Counted from the stretch's first letter, positions 34,622-44,443 are shown. The stretch: DNA of 64,000 nt from Flavobacterium sp. xlx-214 (GCF_013874595.1 NZ_CP059431.1:2294001-2358000), one strand, 5' to 3'. The notes: a model not told the origin generated them from the sequence alone. Numbers and translations: made by a program.

Positions 34622-36577
34622 ATGAAATATTTCTCAATCAAAACTAATGATCAAAAGTCAATAATAGCTTTACTACATAATGAACAATTTTTAAGAGTAA
34701 ATGGTTTAACTTGGTATAAAGATGAAGTTGAGGTAAATGATATTATTTACTATATTATCAGTGGCGATAGTAGTAAAAAAGAAATAGAATATGAAAATGG
34801 TTTAAGAGCAATAGCTAAAGTTATTAATGCTCCTTTTGATATTGAAGGTAAGTCTTATTCAATTGATGTAGAAATATTAACACTTTTTGATAAATCAATA
34901 ACTAAAGATGATTTTTATCCATATCCTCAGTTGAAAAATGTTGGAAGTATTGGACCAGAAACAAAGCAAGCCCCTAATCAAGCTATCAGACTTCTGAATT
35001 TTAATGATGCATATTATACATTTGCAGCTTTAAATGATATGGGTTTTGCACAAAATTTAAATAATTTATTTATAAATGATTCAAAATTAGATTTGATAAA
35101 ACTTAAATCATCAAATAATAAACATACAAAACCTCTAATAAATGAATTTGTTAAATGGTTCTTCTTACCTGAAAATTTCTTAAAATCTTATGAAGGGCTT
35201 GTAAATTATCAATATTTAAACTTTATTGATGAAACTTTTTTTAATGGTTTAATGTTTAAGATTGATGAAAAAGACGTAAAAAGTCAAATTGAAAATAAAC
35301 TGTCTAATATTAGAAATAAGTCAAATAAATTGTGGTCTGATTTTAATTTTTCAACATCGAAAGGAGCCCCTTCAGCAGTATTAGGTTCGAAGAATTATAT
35401 CAGATTTTTACAAGAGAAGTATGGCATATTAGATGTTAAACTTCAAAAAATAGATTTTGAAAATATTCTATTTAATATTCATACTTTTTCAGATTCCCTC
35501 TCTAAAGCTAATCTCCAGTTCAACGATAAGTTAGTAAAACGCTTTGTTACATCATTAATTACAAAACCATTTGTTATACTTACAGGATTATCTGGTTCTG
35601 GTAAAACCAAGTTAGCACAGTCTTTTATTCAATGGATTTGTGAAAGCGAGGAACAATATAAAATTGTACCGGTTGGTGCAGATTGGATTAATCGCGAACC
35701 TCTTTTAGGTTATCCAAATGGGTTAGATAAGTTAGAATATGTTACGCCAGATAATGGTGTTTTAGAGTTGATGATAAAATCTTCTAAGCCAGAAAACCAA
35801 GACAAACCTTACTTTTTGGTTTTAGATGAAATGAATTTATCACATGTTGAGCGTTATTTTGCAGATTTCTTAAGTATTATGGAATCAGAAGATTCAATAA
35901 AGTTATATACAGGTTCAAATAGAGAATCTACCAAGGCAGAAGATATTCCGCAAACTATTTCTTGGCCTAAAAATCTGTTTATTATTGGTACTGTAAATAT
36001 AGATGAAACAACCTATATGTTCAGTCCTAAAGTATTAGATCGTGCTAATGTTATTGAATTTAGATTAGATGAAGAAGATTTAAATCATTTCCTTTCAAAT
36101 CCACTGGAAGTTGATTTAACACAGTTGATAAGCCAAGGTAGTTCAATGGCATCAAGTTTTCTTGCTTTAATGCAAGAAAAAGAAACAGCTCCTAATGCAG
36201 AACTAAATACAACTTTAATACGTTTTTTTAAAGAGCTAAAAACTATTGGAGCAGAGTTCGGGTATCGTTCCGCTCTTGAAATGCATCTGCTGTTTGCTCA
36301 GTTTGCTAAAATAGATGCTACTTTAAGTACAAACAATAAAGTAGATTTTGCCGTAATGCAAAAATTACTACCTAAATTACATGGGTCACGTTCTAAAATT
36401 GTAAAATCGTTAGAGGCTTTAATGATCTTATGTTTAGAAGATGCAAATAATTTCAACATAGCTAAATTAGAAGAAATTGCAGAAAGTAATATCAAATACA
36501 AAGTTTCTTTCAATAAATTAAAGCGTATGTATTATAATGCTTTAACTAACGGTTTTACAAGTTATGCAGAAGCTTAA
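34622..36577 (+). CDS. McrB-like AAA+ GTPase
   Basis: 651 residues. The N-terminal 300 carry no domain I know and probably recognise the target. The AAA+ module spans about 315-520: Walker A GLSGSGKT near 321-328, Walker B FLVLDEMNL near 400, and the McrB signature region GTVNIDETTYMFSPKVLDRANVIEF near 458-482. McrB motors use GTP and drive the McrC nuclease to cut DNA with modified bases. It overlaps the McrC-like gene by 14 bases, so they are translated together. Confidence 0.88.
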   Translation: MKYFSIKTNDQKSIIALLHNEQFLRVNGLTWYKDEVEVNDIIYYIISGDSSKKEIEYENGLRAIAKVINAPFDIEGKSYSIDVEILTLFDKSITKDDFYPYPQLKNVGSIGPETKQAPNQAIRLLNFNDAYYTFAALNDMGFAQNLNNLFINDSKLDLIKLKSSNNKHTKPLINEFVKWFFLPENFLKSYEGLVNYQYLNFIDETFFNGLMFKIDEKDVKSQIENKLSNIRNKSNKLWSDFNFSTSKGAPSAVLGSKNYIRFLQEKYGILDVKLQKIDFENILFNIHTFSDSLSKANLQFNDKLVKRFVTSLITKPFVILTGLSGSGKTKLAQSFIQWICESEEQYKIVPVGADWINREPLLGYPNGLDKLEYVTPDNGVLELMIKSSKPENQDKPYFLVLDEMNLSHVERYFADFLSIMESEDSIKLYTGSNRESTKAEDIPQTISWPKNLFIIGTVNIDETTYMFSPKVLDRANVIEFRLDEEDLNHFLSNPLEVDLTQLISQGSSMASSFLALMQEKETAPNAELNTTLIRFFKELKTIGAEFGYRSALEMHLLFAQFAKIDATLSTNNKVDFAVMQKLLPKLHGSRSKIVKSLEALMILCLEDANNFNIAKLEEIAESNIKYKVSFNKLKRMYYNALTNGFTSYAEA

Positions 36578-38903
36578 TCAACAACTATTAAAATTTAATT
36601 TAGATCATATAGAGGAAGGCTTAACTTTGGAAATTGCTCCAGAGCAGCAATCTCGTATACGTCAAATAGAAAATAGTGTTGCAGCGCAATTTAATGAAAG
36701 TGCCTTTCAGTTGTTTGAAGGGCATAGCTACGAGTTTGAATTTGAGGGTAAAAATAAAGCAAACTACCAGTTACAAACAAGAATAAACGGACTTGTAATT
36801 CCTTCTAATCGTCATCCGTACAGAGGTCGTATTACGCCAAATATTTATGTAGGCCAATTACAATTACAAATTAGTAATATAGAAAGTAAACAAGTTTTTC
36901 CACTTGTTTTAGAAGTAATTGCAACAAAATTTAATAAAAAGGAAGATGCGTCATACCGCGAAAATTATCGTAAAATGTTAGAAGACATTACCGATAAATG
37001 TACCGATTTAATGATGCAAATCAACACGCCTGTTACACAAACAATAGCAATTGATTATACTACAGATACAAAAACGTTGTACCAACGCTTTTGTTTTGTT
37101 AAATCTTTTTTAGATACGGCCGATTTTGAAGAAGCAATTCTTCGCATCATTTCCAATCCTTCCGCAATGTGGAATTCAGTAGAAACGTCAATAAAAACAT
37201 CTCAAATCAAACGAGTAAATTGTGGGGTTGCAAAACAATTGGTAAATGCGTCCAATCGCATAGATAGTTCTAATCTAGCTTATTTACGTGATGTTGGTTT
37301 ACATAGTATTCCAACTTCAATTCAATCTACTACTAGGGTTGAAAGTGTTGATACATCAGAAAATCGCTTTATTAAACATGTTTTAGGTGTATTTTTAAAT
37401 TTTGTTGAAGACTGCCAGGCTATTTTTGCCCATAATAATAGTTTTCAATATGCTTATAATGAAAGCAGCCAATTAATAGAGAAAATAAATGGGTATTTAT
37501 CGTATTCGTTTTTTAATGAAATTTCAGCAGCAACAACTTTAAAATTAAATAGCCCCTTATTACAAAAGCGAAGTGGGTATCGCGAGGTATTAAATCGTTG
37601 GTTGCAGTTTCATTTAGCTTCCAAATTAATATGGCAGGGTGGAGAAGAGGTATACGAAGCAGGAAAAAGAGATATTGCAACTTTGTATGAATATTGGTTG
37701 TTTTTTCAATTGTACGATTTAATCATTCAAAAATTCAATCTACAAGCATATCAAAATCAAAATTTTGATCATTTGTTTGAGATGGATGAAGCGGGATTGT
37801 CCTTAAAACTAAAATCGGGTAAAGAATTAGTTATAAAAGGCGAAACAAATTTTGAATCTCGTAACTTAACCATAAGATTTAGTTATAACAGAACGTTTAA
37901 GGGTGGAAGTGATTATACTTCAGGTAAAGCAGGTAGTATTACTACTACATTACGACCTGATTATACGCTTAGTATTTGGCCAAGTTCATTTACAGAGACT
38001 GAGGCCGAAAAAGAAGACGTTATTACGCACATTCATTTTGATGCAAAATATAAAATTCAAAACATTCAAGAGCAATATACACAAAGTGATGAGGAAAGCG
38101 TAATAAATCGAATCGATGAAAGAGAACGTAAAGGAACCTTTAAAAATATCGATATTCTTAAAATGCACACTTACAAAGATGCCATTCGTCGTACGGGGGG
38201 TGCCTATATTCTATATCCTGGTAATGTAGAAAAACGTTTTGATGGTTTTCATGAGGTTTTACCAGGTTTAGGTGCTTTTACAATTAATCCTTCAAAATAC
38301 AATACGGGTATAAGTGGTTTAAGTAAATTTTTAGATCAGGTAATTCTTCATTTAGCAGATAGAACCACTCAAAGAGAACGTATTACCAATGTATCAAATC
38401 AAATTTTAAAAGAACCGCGTTTAAAATACGGTAAATCTCTTAAACCAATTCCAACTGAATTAGAAAAAGCAAAAATAGATGTATTACAAACGTATGTTTT
38501 AGTTGGCTATGCTAAATCACAAAAGCATTTAGATTGGTGTATTTCAAAAGGCTTGTATAATTTCAGAATGAATGATAATGTAGGTTCATTAGAATTTAGC
38601 CCTGAAGTTGTGCATGCAAAGTATTTGCTATTACGAGAAAACGGTAAGGAAAAAGCTTCTAAATTATTTAAAATTACAAGTAAAGGGCCTAAAGTATATT
38701 CTAAAGATAAATTAATAAGTTTAAATTATGACAATCCTTCGCAACCTGATTATTTAATGGTAACCATAGAACCTTGTTACGATTGGGAAAACCTGGAAGT
38801 AAATTTTAAAGAGTTTCAAGAATATATAAACCTTACGGGTACTCCTTATTCAAAAGCAGGAAAACCTTTTGTAGTAACGCTAGATCAGATATTAAAGACT
38901 TAA
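36564..38903 (+). CDS. McrC-like nuclease (DUF2357/DUF524), with extra C-terminal domain
   Basis: 779 residues. The N-terminal DUF2357-like part (about 20-320) precedes a DUF524/PD-(D/E)XK region (about 365-560), whose catalytic D-x-K is in THIHFDAKYKIQ (near 491-496). From about 650 a further domain follows: YVLVGYAKSQKHLDWC, AKYLLLRENGKEKASKLFKI, KGPKVYSKDKLISLNY and YLMVTIEP. This resembles PUA/EVE-like base readers (inference). With McrB it would form a modification-dependent restriction complex. Confidence 0.85.
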   Translation: MQKLNQQLLKFNLDHIEEGLTLEIAPEQQSRIRQIENSVAAQFNESAFQLFEGHSYEFEFEGKNKANYQLQTRINGLVIPSNRHPYRGRITPNIYVGQLQLQISNIESKQVFPLVLEVIATKFNKKEDASYRENYRKMLEDITDKCTDLMMQINTPVTQTIAIDYTTDTKTLYQRFCFVKSFLDTADFEEAILRIISNPSAMWNSVETSIKTSQIKRVNCGVAKQLVNASNRIDSSNLAYLRDVGLHSIPTSIQSTTRVESVDTSENRFIKHVLGVFLNFVEDCQAIFAHNNSFQYAYNESSQLIEKINGYLSYSFFNEISAATTLKLNSPLLQKRSGYREVLNRWLQFHLASKLIWQGGEEVYEAGKRDIATLYEYWLFFQLYDLIIQKFNLQAYQNQNFDHLFEMDEAGLSLKLKSGKELVIKGETNFESRNLTIRFSYNRTFKGGSDYTSGKAGSITTTLRPDYTLSIWPSSFTETEAEKEDVITHIHFDAKYKIQNIQEQYTQSDEESVINRIDERERKGTFKNIDILKMHTYKDAIRRTGGAYILYPGNVEKRFDGFHEVLPGLGAFTINPSKYNTGISGLSKFLDQVILHLADRTTQRERITNVSNQILKEPRLKYGKSLKPIPTELEKAKIDVLQTYVLVGYAKSQKHLDWCISKGLYNFRMNDNVGSLEFSPEVVHAKYLLLRENGKEKASKLFKITSKGPKVYSKDKLISLNYDNPSQPDYLMVTIEPCYDWENLEVNFKEFQEYINLTGTPYSKAGKPFVVTLDQILKT

Positions 38904-38978
38904 TATCAATCACGAAAACAGCTTATTAAATATATTGGTTTTAAAATTTTATTTGTTGTTTTATAAAAAGAGTGTTTT

Positions 38979-40289
38979 TTATAAAATATTTTCAATATCT
39001 TCAGGTATTGGCTCTCCATTCATAAAGGCTTCAAATGCACCAATAGGTGCAAAGTCAATATTGATAGTAGTGTAATCCCTTTTATTTCTCCATAGTCGAA
39101 CTGAATCAGTTCCTTTTTGTATAAGCCAATCACGTGTAACAGGCTGGCGGTCTTTTAATCCAAGTACATCTACTAACAACCACTGTCCTAATGCAGATTG
39201 TCCGTAACGCTTACCTTTTTCATCGTGTTCAGTATTACTTCCCGATTGTAAACCTTTCATGTTACTTTGGGTAACCAATGCAGGTATGCGTTTTCCATTA
39301 GGTAAAGTCAGATGAAATCTTACTTCGGGTTTATTATTTTTATCCCCAACGTATGCATCTCTATATTTTTCAAATTCGAAAATATCATCTATAAAGAAAT
39401 TAGGATATTTTTTATGAAACTCCCTTGGTATAGGTATATATACTTCATTTAAAGGTCTAGGTGCGTCCGAATTTTTGTTTTTAGGTGCAGCATTCCAAGC
39501 ATTTAATCCCGATTTTTCTTCAACTTCCTTACTTTGGTAAGAATAGAGTGGTAAATATACCTCTTCTACATCAATAGTTTCTTCTTTTACAGTATCAATC
39601 AAATTAAAATAAGCTTTCAATAAAAACTCAAAAGGATCTTCAATAATTTTTACGTCAAATTGGTTAAGTATTAGGGTATCTTGTTTTCTGGCATCAAACT
39701 TTTGCCATATTTGGGAATCGCCAAAGGTAAATTTGTATTCTTTTTGGTTATCTGTCCAAGATAATGATGAACTAGTAACATCTGTGATGTTTATTGTAGA
39801 TAAATCTATTAAGGGGTAGGCACATTCGTGAATAGTAAATATACCTTTATCTCTTGTTACGTAATGATAGATATTTGTATTCTCATGTAACCCTAAACGT
39901 TCGTAATCACTTTTTAGACGATCATTTTTTATGCTAGAGATTCTATTGGCCATGGCATCCCAATCGCCATATAACGTATTTATTTCTGTTTGATAGCGTT
40001 TTAATTGCATTACTTTTTGGAAAGACGGTTTGCTACCCATCCAAGTTTTTAAACCAATACCAATACGGTCATTTCCAAATACAGATAAAACATCGTGTGG
40101 CGTATTTCCAATATCTACATTCTGGCTATTGAATATTTTCGCAAATACAGTTTCTTGAAATTTTGAATCAAGATATGGAATCATATCTCCCTGCTTTTGA
40201 CGAAATAAATTAGATAAAGCTCCGTAAACCTGTAAAAACTTTATATATTCTTCTCGTTGTTCAGGATAATATTGTTCCCAAATACTCAT
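38979..40289 (-). CDS. Type II restriction endonuclease of the Dcm pair
   Basis: 436 residues. The C-terminal 200 have the pattern SGLNAWNAAPKNKNSDAPRP, NEVYIPIPREFHKKYPNFF, LTLPNGKRIPALV, and an ALGQWLLVDVLGL to TDSVRLWR ending. This is the B3-like DNA-recognition domain found in NgoFVII-type endonucleases. The N-terminal half (VFAKIFNSQNVDIGNTPHDV, then GIGLKTW) would be the nuclease; I cannot assign its motif with certainty. It is coupled to the methylase by a TAATG overlap. Its specificity should equal that of the methylase. Confidence 0.8.
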   Translation of the reverse strand: MSIWEQYYPEQREEYIKFLQVYGALSNLFRQKQGDMIPYLDSKFQETVFAKIFNSQNVDIGNTPHDVLSVFGNDRIGIGLKTWMGSKPSFQKVMQLKRYQTEINTLYGDWDAMANRISSIKNDRLKSDYERLGLHENTNIYHYVTRDKGIFTIHECAYPLIDLSTINITDVTSSSLSWTDNQKEYKFTFGDSQIWQKFDARKQDTLILNQFDVKIIEDPFEFLLKAYFNLIDTVKEETIDVEEVYLPLYSYQSKEVEEKSGLNAWNAAPKNKNSDAPRPLNEVYIPIPREFHKKYPNFFIDDIFEFEKYRDAYVGDKNNKPEVRFHLTLPNGKRIPALVTQSNMKGLQSGSNTEHDEKGKRYGQSALGQWLLVDVLGLKDRQPVTRDWLIQKGTDSVRLWRNKRDYTTINIDFAPIGAFEAFMNGEPIPEDIENIL

Positions 40290-41515
40290 TATAATACTTT
40301 TATAATTTCGTTACTAATTCTCTCGATTAATGGTGTTGTTACAGAGTTACCTGCTTGCATATAAAGTTTACTATTTGCAAGAGAAGGTAAGAAATATTTA
40401 TCCATCGGATAACCTTGAAAAGCAAAACATTCTTTTGGAGTTAATTTTCTAATTCCAAAATCATCTTTTATCAATGGTACATTATGTCCACCTGAACCCA
40501 TATTAGCGGTTAAAGTAGGGCATACATTGCTTTTATTTTCTCTTACATAAACTCTACGCCATTGGTAAACAGTGTCTTTGCTTGTCATAGTTTTGACAAG
40601 TTCAGGATAATATTGATGAGTTTCAGGATAATAATATTTATCTTCTTGCTTCTCTTTATCCAAAATATCGTGAATTGTTTTTGTCAATTTAATTTCTTCT
40701 GGAAATTGGAAATTGGCATAATTTGGAACTTGATTTGGGTCAAATGCAACTACAAAAATTCTTTCTCTATTTTGCGGAACATTTGCGTGAGTCATTGTGT
40801 TTAATACTTTATGAAACACTTTGTATTCCAATTTTTCTTCTAAAATTTCAAGAATTACTTTAAATGTTTTTCCTTTGTCGTGAGAAACTAAATTTTTTAC
40901 GTTTTCTAAAAACACAACTTTTGGTTTGTGTTTTTCTATGATTTGTTCCAAATCAAAAAATAATGTTCCCCTTGTGTCTGAAAATCCTTTTCTAAGTCCC
41001 GCAATTGAAAATGCCTGACATGGAAAACCAGCACACAAAACATCAAATTCTTTTGGAATGTAGTTTTTTATTGATTCTTTTGTAATATCTCCAAATGGAA
41101 ACTCTCCAAAGTTTTCACGATATGTTTTTTGAGCGTCTTTATTCCATTCACTTGTATAAACACATTTGCCACCAACGTTTTGCATTGCGATTCTAAAACC
41201 ACCAATTCCAGCAAATAGGTCTATAAATTTGAAAGTATAATTTTCGGGAGTTGGAAATGGTACATTTTCAACTTCAAATAAAAGTTGTTGTAGAGCTTCT
41301 TCTTCTACAACAGAAATATTATTTTCATTTTTATATTCTACGTAATTTTTCAAAATATTAAGAGCTTCTTTTTTATAATATTTTGAAAGACCATTATGTA
41401 TGTTATGTAGATAATGAGTTAATACGGCTTTTTCTTCTTTTAAAGGTTCAACAAGCTTAATTTGATAACTTTTGTCATCAAATTCCTCAATGCTTATTTT
41501 CTCTTTTATCAACAT
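40289..41515 (-). CDS. dcm: DNA (cytosine-5) methyltransferase
   Basis: 408 residues with the ordered m5C motifs: I, FKFIDLFAGIGGFRIAMQ (about 100-117); IV, GFPCQAFS with the catalytic Cys near 163; VI, ENVKN; VIII, QNRERIFVVAF; IX, RKLTPKECFAFQGYP; X, LYMQAGNSVTTPLIERI. The first 95 residues are an extra N-terminal region. It protects host sites from the adjoining endonuclease. The McrB/McrC-like pair next door could attack m5C DNA, so the two modules must have compatible site specificities. Confidence 0.93.
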   Translation of the reverse strand: MLIKEKISIEEFDDKSYQIKLVEPLKEEKAVLTHYLHNIHNGLSKYYKKEALNILKNYVEYKNENNISVVEEEALQQLLFEVENVPFPTPENYTFKFIDLFAGIGGFRIAMQNVGGKCVYTSEWNKDAQKTYRENFGEFPFGDITKESIKNYIPKEFDVLCAGFPCQAFSIAGLRKGFSDTRGTLFFDLEQIIEKHKPKVVFLENVKNLVSHDKGKTFKVILEILEEKLEYKVFHKVLNTMTHANVPQNRERIFVVAFDPNQVPNYANFQFPEEIKLTKTIHDILDKEKQEDKYYYPETHQYYPELVKTMTSKDTVYQWRRVYVRENKSNVCPTLTANMGSGGHNVPLIKDDFGIRKLTPKECFAFQGYPMDKYFLPSLANSKLYMQAGNSVTTPLIERISNEIIKVL

Positions 41516-41572
41516 TCTCTTTTAGCTTACTTATTAATGTTGCAAGATACAAAAAAAGAGTGTAGAACACTC

Positions 41573-41965
41573 TTAAATTTTTGTAAGTAATATTTCAGTT
41601 GGGCTGATAAATTCAATCAAAATCTCATCATCAATTTGAGCATCTATATGAGCAAACCAATCACCAAGTAACTGAAGATTACCTGAGCCGTGAAATTGTT
41701 TTGCATATTCTTCTCTGCTTTGGTTACCTGAAGCTTTCAAGGTCTGATTTGTGAAAAAACCATCTGAAGTAGAAAATGTATATTCTTGAGGTCTGATATT
41801 GATAGCTTTGTCATTTGTAATTTCTAAAGAATAAGCTTTATCAGCAGGAATCTGTAAATATCCTTCTCCGATGACAATTCCTCTTGAATTAGTATGTCTG
41901 TGCTCTCCCCATTCTAAATGGGCTTGTTTTAATTTAGTAATAAATGAATCTCCTGTGTTCGGCAT
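41573..41965 (-). CDS. Small B3-like protein upstream of dcm
   Basis: 130 residues: HLEWGEHRHTNSRGIVIGEG, YLQIPADKAYSLEITN, DGFFTNQTLKASGNQSREEYAKQFHG, SGNLQLLGDWFAHIDAQIGD-like ending and EILIEFISPTEILLTKI. The layout recalls the small B3-type DNA-binding domains linked to restriction loci, and the gene lies 57 bp before dcm on the same strand. It may regulate or assist the methylase-endonuclease pair. Function is not known. Confidence 0.65.
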   Translation of the reverse strand: MPNTGDSFITKLKQAHLEWGEHRHTNSRGIVIGEGYLQIPADKAYSLEITNDKAINIRPQEYTFSTSDGFFTNQTLKASGNQSREEYAKQFHGSGNLQLLGDWFAHIDAQIDDEILIEFISPTEILLTKI

Positions 41966-42000
41966 ATAGTATTTGTATTACGGTTTTCTTTAAGTATTTC

Positions 42001-42224
42001 CCATAACGGAAAAAGTATTGGCGAAGTGCGGGCTGAATTTGAACGAATGTTCAAGTTCAGACCAAACGGAGCCGATATTTTTTCCATGAAACGAACTTAC
42101 AAAAATTTAGTGGAATTGAAAAATAGCGGTGGCTAAATATTTCAAATCTTTCTATTATACATTTAACCCCGCATTTTGCCACCCGAGCAAAGCAAACTGT
42201 ATGCAATAAAATACAATGTTAGCT
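42001..42224 (-). repeat. attC-like cassette spacer 10
   Basis: Begins CCATAACGGAAAAAGTATTG and ends GTTAGCT. It keeps GCGAAGTGCGGGCTGAATTTG and the conserved arm ACCCCGCATTTTGCCACCC, then GAGCAAAGCAAACTG. Tip region AGCCGATATTTTT / AAAAATAGCGGTGGCT. It places the 41573-38979 operon just after a cassette start; no matching distal end was found. Confidence 0.7.
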
Positions 42225-42325
42225 AGAGTTGTTATTCATACAGTCCTTTTAAATCATGAAGCTGTAAGAGGATATGCTAACTTAGCGTTCAGTTTAAGTT
42301 AAGACTAAAATCTTAAATTTAGCAC

Positions 42326-42429
42326 ATAAAACAAGAACAAAGAATCTATGATTTAGCTTTTAAAATAAACGCAGTAGAATTAAGTAATAATAGAAGTAAT
42401 TTATCCGAACTAGTAGCTGTGGTAAGATA
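42326..42429 (+). pseudogene. IS3-family OrfA N-terminal relic
   Basis: Reads KQEQRIYDLAFKINAVELSN, NRSNLSELVAVVR, then a stop. This is the first third of an IS3-type transposase OrfA (the K-x-Y-D-x-x-F-K-x-x-A-V-E-L start). The helix-turn-helix end and OrfB are missing. An imperfect hairpin with a T run follows at 42432-42466. It is a scar of an insertion sequence. Confidence 0.55.
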
Positions 42430-42548
42430 AGACCAACCTTCTTTTGACGGAAGGCTGTTCTTTTATGAAACTCCTACTTGACTAAGACTCGAGATAATAG
42501 AATCTTAATTTAGGTGGTAAATAGATTTAAAAAACCGGTTATTATTTT

Positions 42549-43097
42549 TTAAACCTCTAACGCATCAATCAATGCGGCTTCTTTATTTTCTTCCCACTGA
42601 TCGTTTTCTAAAGTTGCATTTTTTAAGGTATTGAATCGTTCCATTTTTTCTGTAGCACCTTCTTCACCACTAAAATAAGGAAAAACATCTATAATCGCTG
42701 ATTCTGATATAGCAGGAATGGTATAGTCACCCATTGTTTTTTTCATGATAATCATAGTATTATCAAAAGCTTCTTTTACGTTATTAGCTTGTATCAGTAA
42801 ATAAAAATTAGTTTTTCTTTCTTTACCACTTTCTTCATCGTAAGCCAACAACGAAATTTTAGATTTAAACCAACGATCTGCATTTTCAAATGGATGAATT
42901 TCTGCATAATTCGCCATTGTAATGTTGGTGATTTTAAATTCTTCGCTAATAAAAGCTTTCATTTCCTCATTTATTCTTTTTTCAGCTTCTGTATAAGATA
43001 AAGCATCAACCAAATAGGGTTCCGTAACTACCTTTTGTTTTCCAGTTTCATCTAACTTTCTATATTTTACTTTACATTCGTACCATGTTGTACTCAT
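42549..43097 (-). CDS. DUF4494-family protein
   Basis: 182 residues starting STTWYECKVKYRKLDETGKQ, with ALSYTEAEKRINEEM, NADRWFKSKISLLAYDEESG and NFYLLIQANNVKEAFDN, as in DUF4494. The fold is probably two related alpha-beta halves. Function is unknown. It is common as a single gene in Bacteroidota chromosomes, so it may mark the native flank of the island. No signal peptide. Confidence 0.85.
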   Translation of the reverse strand: MSTTWYECKVKYRKLDETGKQKVVTEPYLVDALSYTEAEKRINEEMKAFISEEFKITNITMANYAEIHPFENADRWFKSKISLLAYDEESGKERKTNFYLLIQANNVKEAFDNTMIIMKKTMGDYTIPAISESAIIDVFPYFSGEEGATEKMERFNTLKNATLENDQWEENKEAALIDALEV

Positions 43098-43221
43098 CTC
43101 TTTATTTTTTTAGGATGACAAAGATAGCTTTAAAAGGGAAGAAGTAAAGTTTGTTTTTTAAATAGATATTTACAATATGGCATTGGCTATAATGTTCAGT
43201 ATGGTTTGTTTTCCTAGGTGA

Positions 43222-43347
43222 CAGCTTTCTGTAGCTGGTGAAAGAGAAATACAAAAATCACTGAGAAAAGCTTTATTAAAGTATCAATTACACAAAAAAG
43301 AATTATTGTTTCAACGTGCTTATGAATATATAAAAGTTTATTATTAA
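43222..43347 (+). pseudogene. 3' relic of hsdR (type I restriction subunit)
   Basis: About 41 codons: QLSVAGEREIQKSLRKALLK, YQLHKKELLFQRAYEYIKVY, Y, stop. The L-x-K-Y-Q-L-H-K-x-x-x-L-F-x-x-A-x-x-Y-I-K-x-Y-Y ending is characteristic of HsdR C-termini. It is on the same strand as the RhuM relic at 33.9 kb, about 9 kb away, and is probably the other end of the same destroyed locus. Confidence 0.7.
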
Positions 43348-43393
43348 AAACGAACAGATTATTTTAATCTACAATAAAAAAACACGTACAAAT

Positions 43394-44443
43394 ATGATTT
43401 CACATAAAGAGTATAAAATAGATGCAATTAAATACCATTCTGCTGTTAATCTAATTAAGTATGTATCTATAGATACATATAACAGAATAGGCTTTGTGCA
43501 CCAGAATAAAGATTATGGAAAACTAAGAATAGGGGAAGTTACTTTAACAGAGAATCTTGTATATGAACTTCATAAATTTGCTGATGAAAATACTTTACAT
43601 CTGGTAAAAATTTATGAATCTGTGAATGAAGATACGAACGGCTCTGACTTACTTTTAGATTTTCCAATTGGAAATTATTACATTAGAATACCTATCCAAG
43701 CAAAAAAAGTAACGCCAGATGCAGATAGTAAAGATGGTAGTTATATATCGTTTCACCATGGTAATTCCAAAGGAATACAGGGTGATCTTCTAACGAAATA
43801 TGCAGAGAAGCTGGGAAGCTATTTACCTCTTTATCTATTATATAACTTTACTTCTAATTGCAAAACTATTAAAGGGTTAAATGAGAAAGAGGAGTATTAT
43901 GGATGTTCTGTTCTTAACCTAAATAATGTGGGTAGCCTTGAAAAAACAGTAAAATTCTCTCATTTGCACCCAAGTATGGCGATACCTTTTTATAAATTAT
44001 TTCAAAATTTCAATCGAGACGATGAAGGAGATGTACAAAAAAAACCTGAGGGTCCTAGTCCGGTAACTGAACCAATTGTTACAGACAATGATGTAATTCG
44101 TAAATGCTATAAATTATTTGGAATTGATGCAACAGATGATTTTATACAAAAATTAAATCTTAAGAAAAAAGAAGATGTTTTTGCAGATATTGATAATTGG
44201 ATAAAACCATTTATGAATACTATGAAAAACAGTGGGAATAATAATCAAACTCAATTTAATCCTAGATATAGAATAGTAGTTTTAACTGAGCCTATAGTGC
44301 CTACAAGTGATGAAGGAGTAAATGCTATTAATGATGGAGATGCTGCTGAAATGGAGAATAATACTTCAATTGAAGAATTGCAAAATGAACCTGAAATAGA
44401 AGAAAAAGAGCTGTATGAAATTTATTGTTTAAACTCACTCTAA
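43394..44443 (+). CDS. PD-(D/E)XK-like protein, DUF6615-type
   Basis: 349 residues, no signal peptide. The N-terminal half has a nuclease-like order: KIYESVNEDTNGSDLLLDFP (acidic end), IRIPIQAKKVTPD with QAK as the E/Q-x-K motif, then SKGIQGDLLTKYAEKLGSYL and LPLYLLYNF. I recognise a resemblance to DUF6615. The C-terminal 120 residues are acidic and may interact with a partner. It stands alone between the hsdR relic and the XRE-ImmA pair. A defence nuclease is a fair guess, not shown. Confidence 0.6.
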   Translation: MISHKEYKIDAIKYHSAVNLIKYVSIDTYNRIGFVHQNKDYGKLRIGEVTLTENLVYELHKFADENTLHLVKIYESVNEDTNGSDLLLDFPIGNYYIRIPIQAKKVTPDADSKDGSYISFHHGNSKGIQGDLLTKYAEKLGSYLPLYLLYNFTSNCKTIKGLNEKEEYYGCSVLNLNNVGSLEKTVKFSHLHPSMAIPFYKLFQNFNRDDEGDVQKKPEGPSPVTEPIVTDNDVIRKCYKLFGIDATDDFIQKLNLKKKEDVFADIDNWIKPFMNTMKNSGNNNQTQFNPRYRIVVLTEPIVPTSDEGVNAINDGDAAEMENNTSIEELQNEPEIEEKELYEIYCLNSL

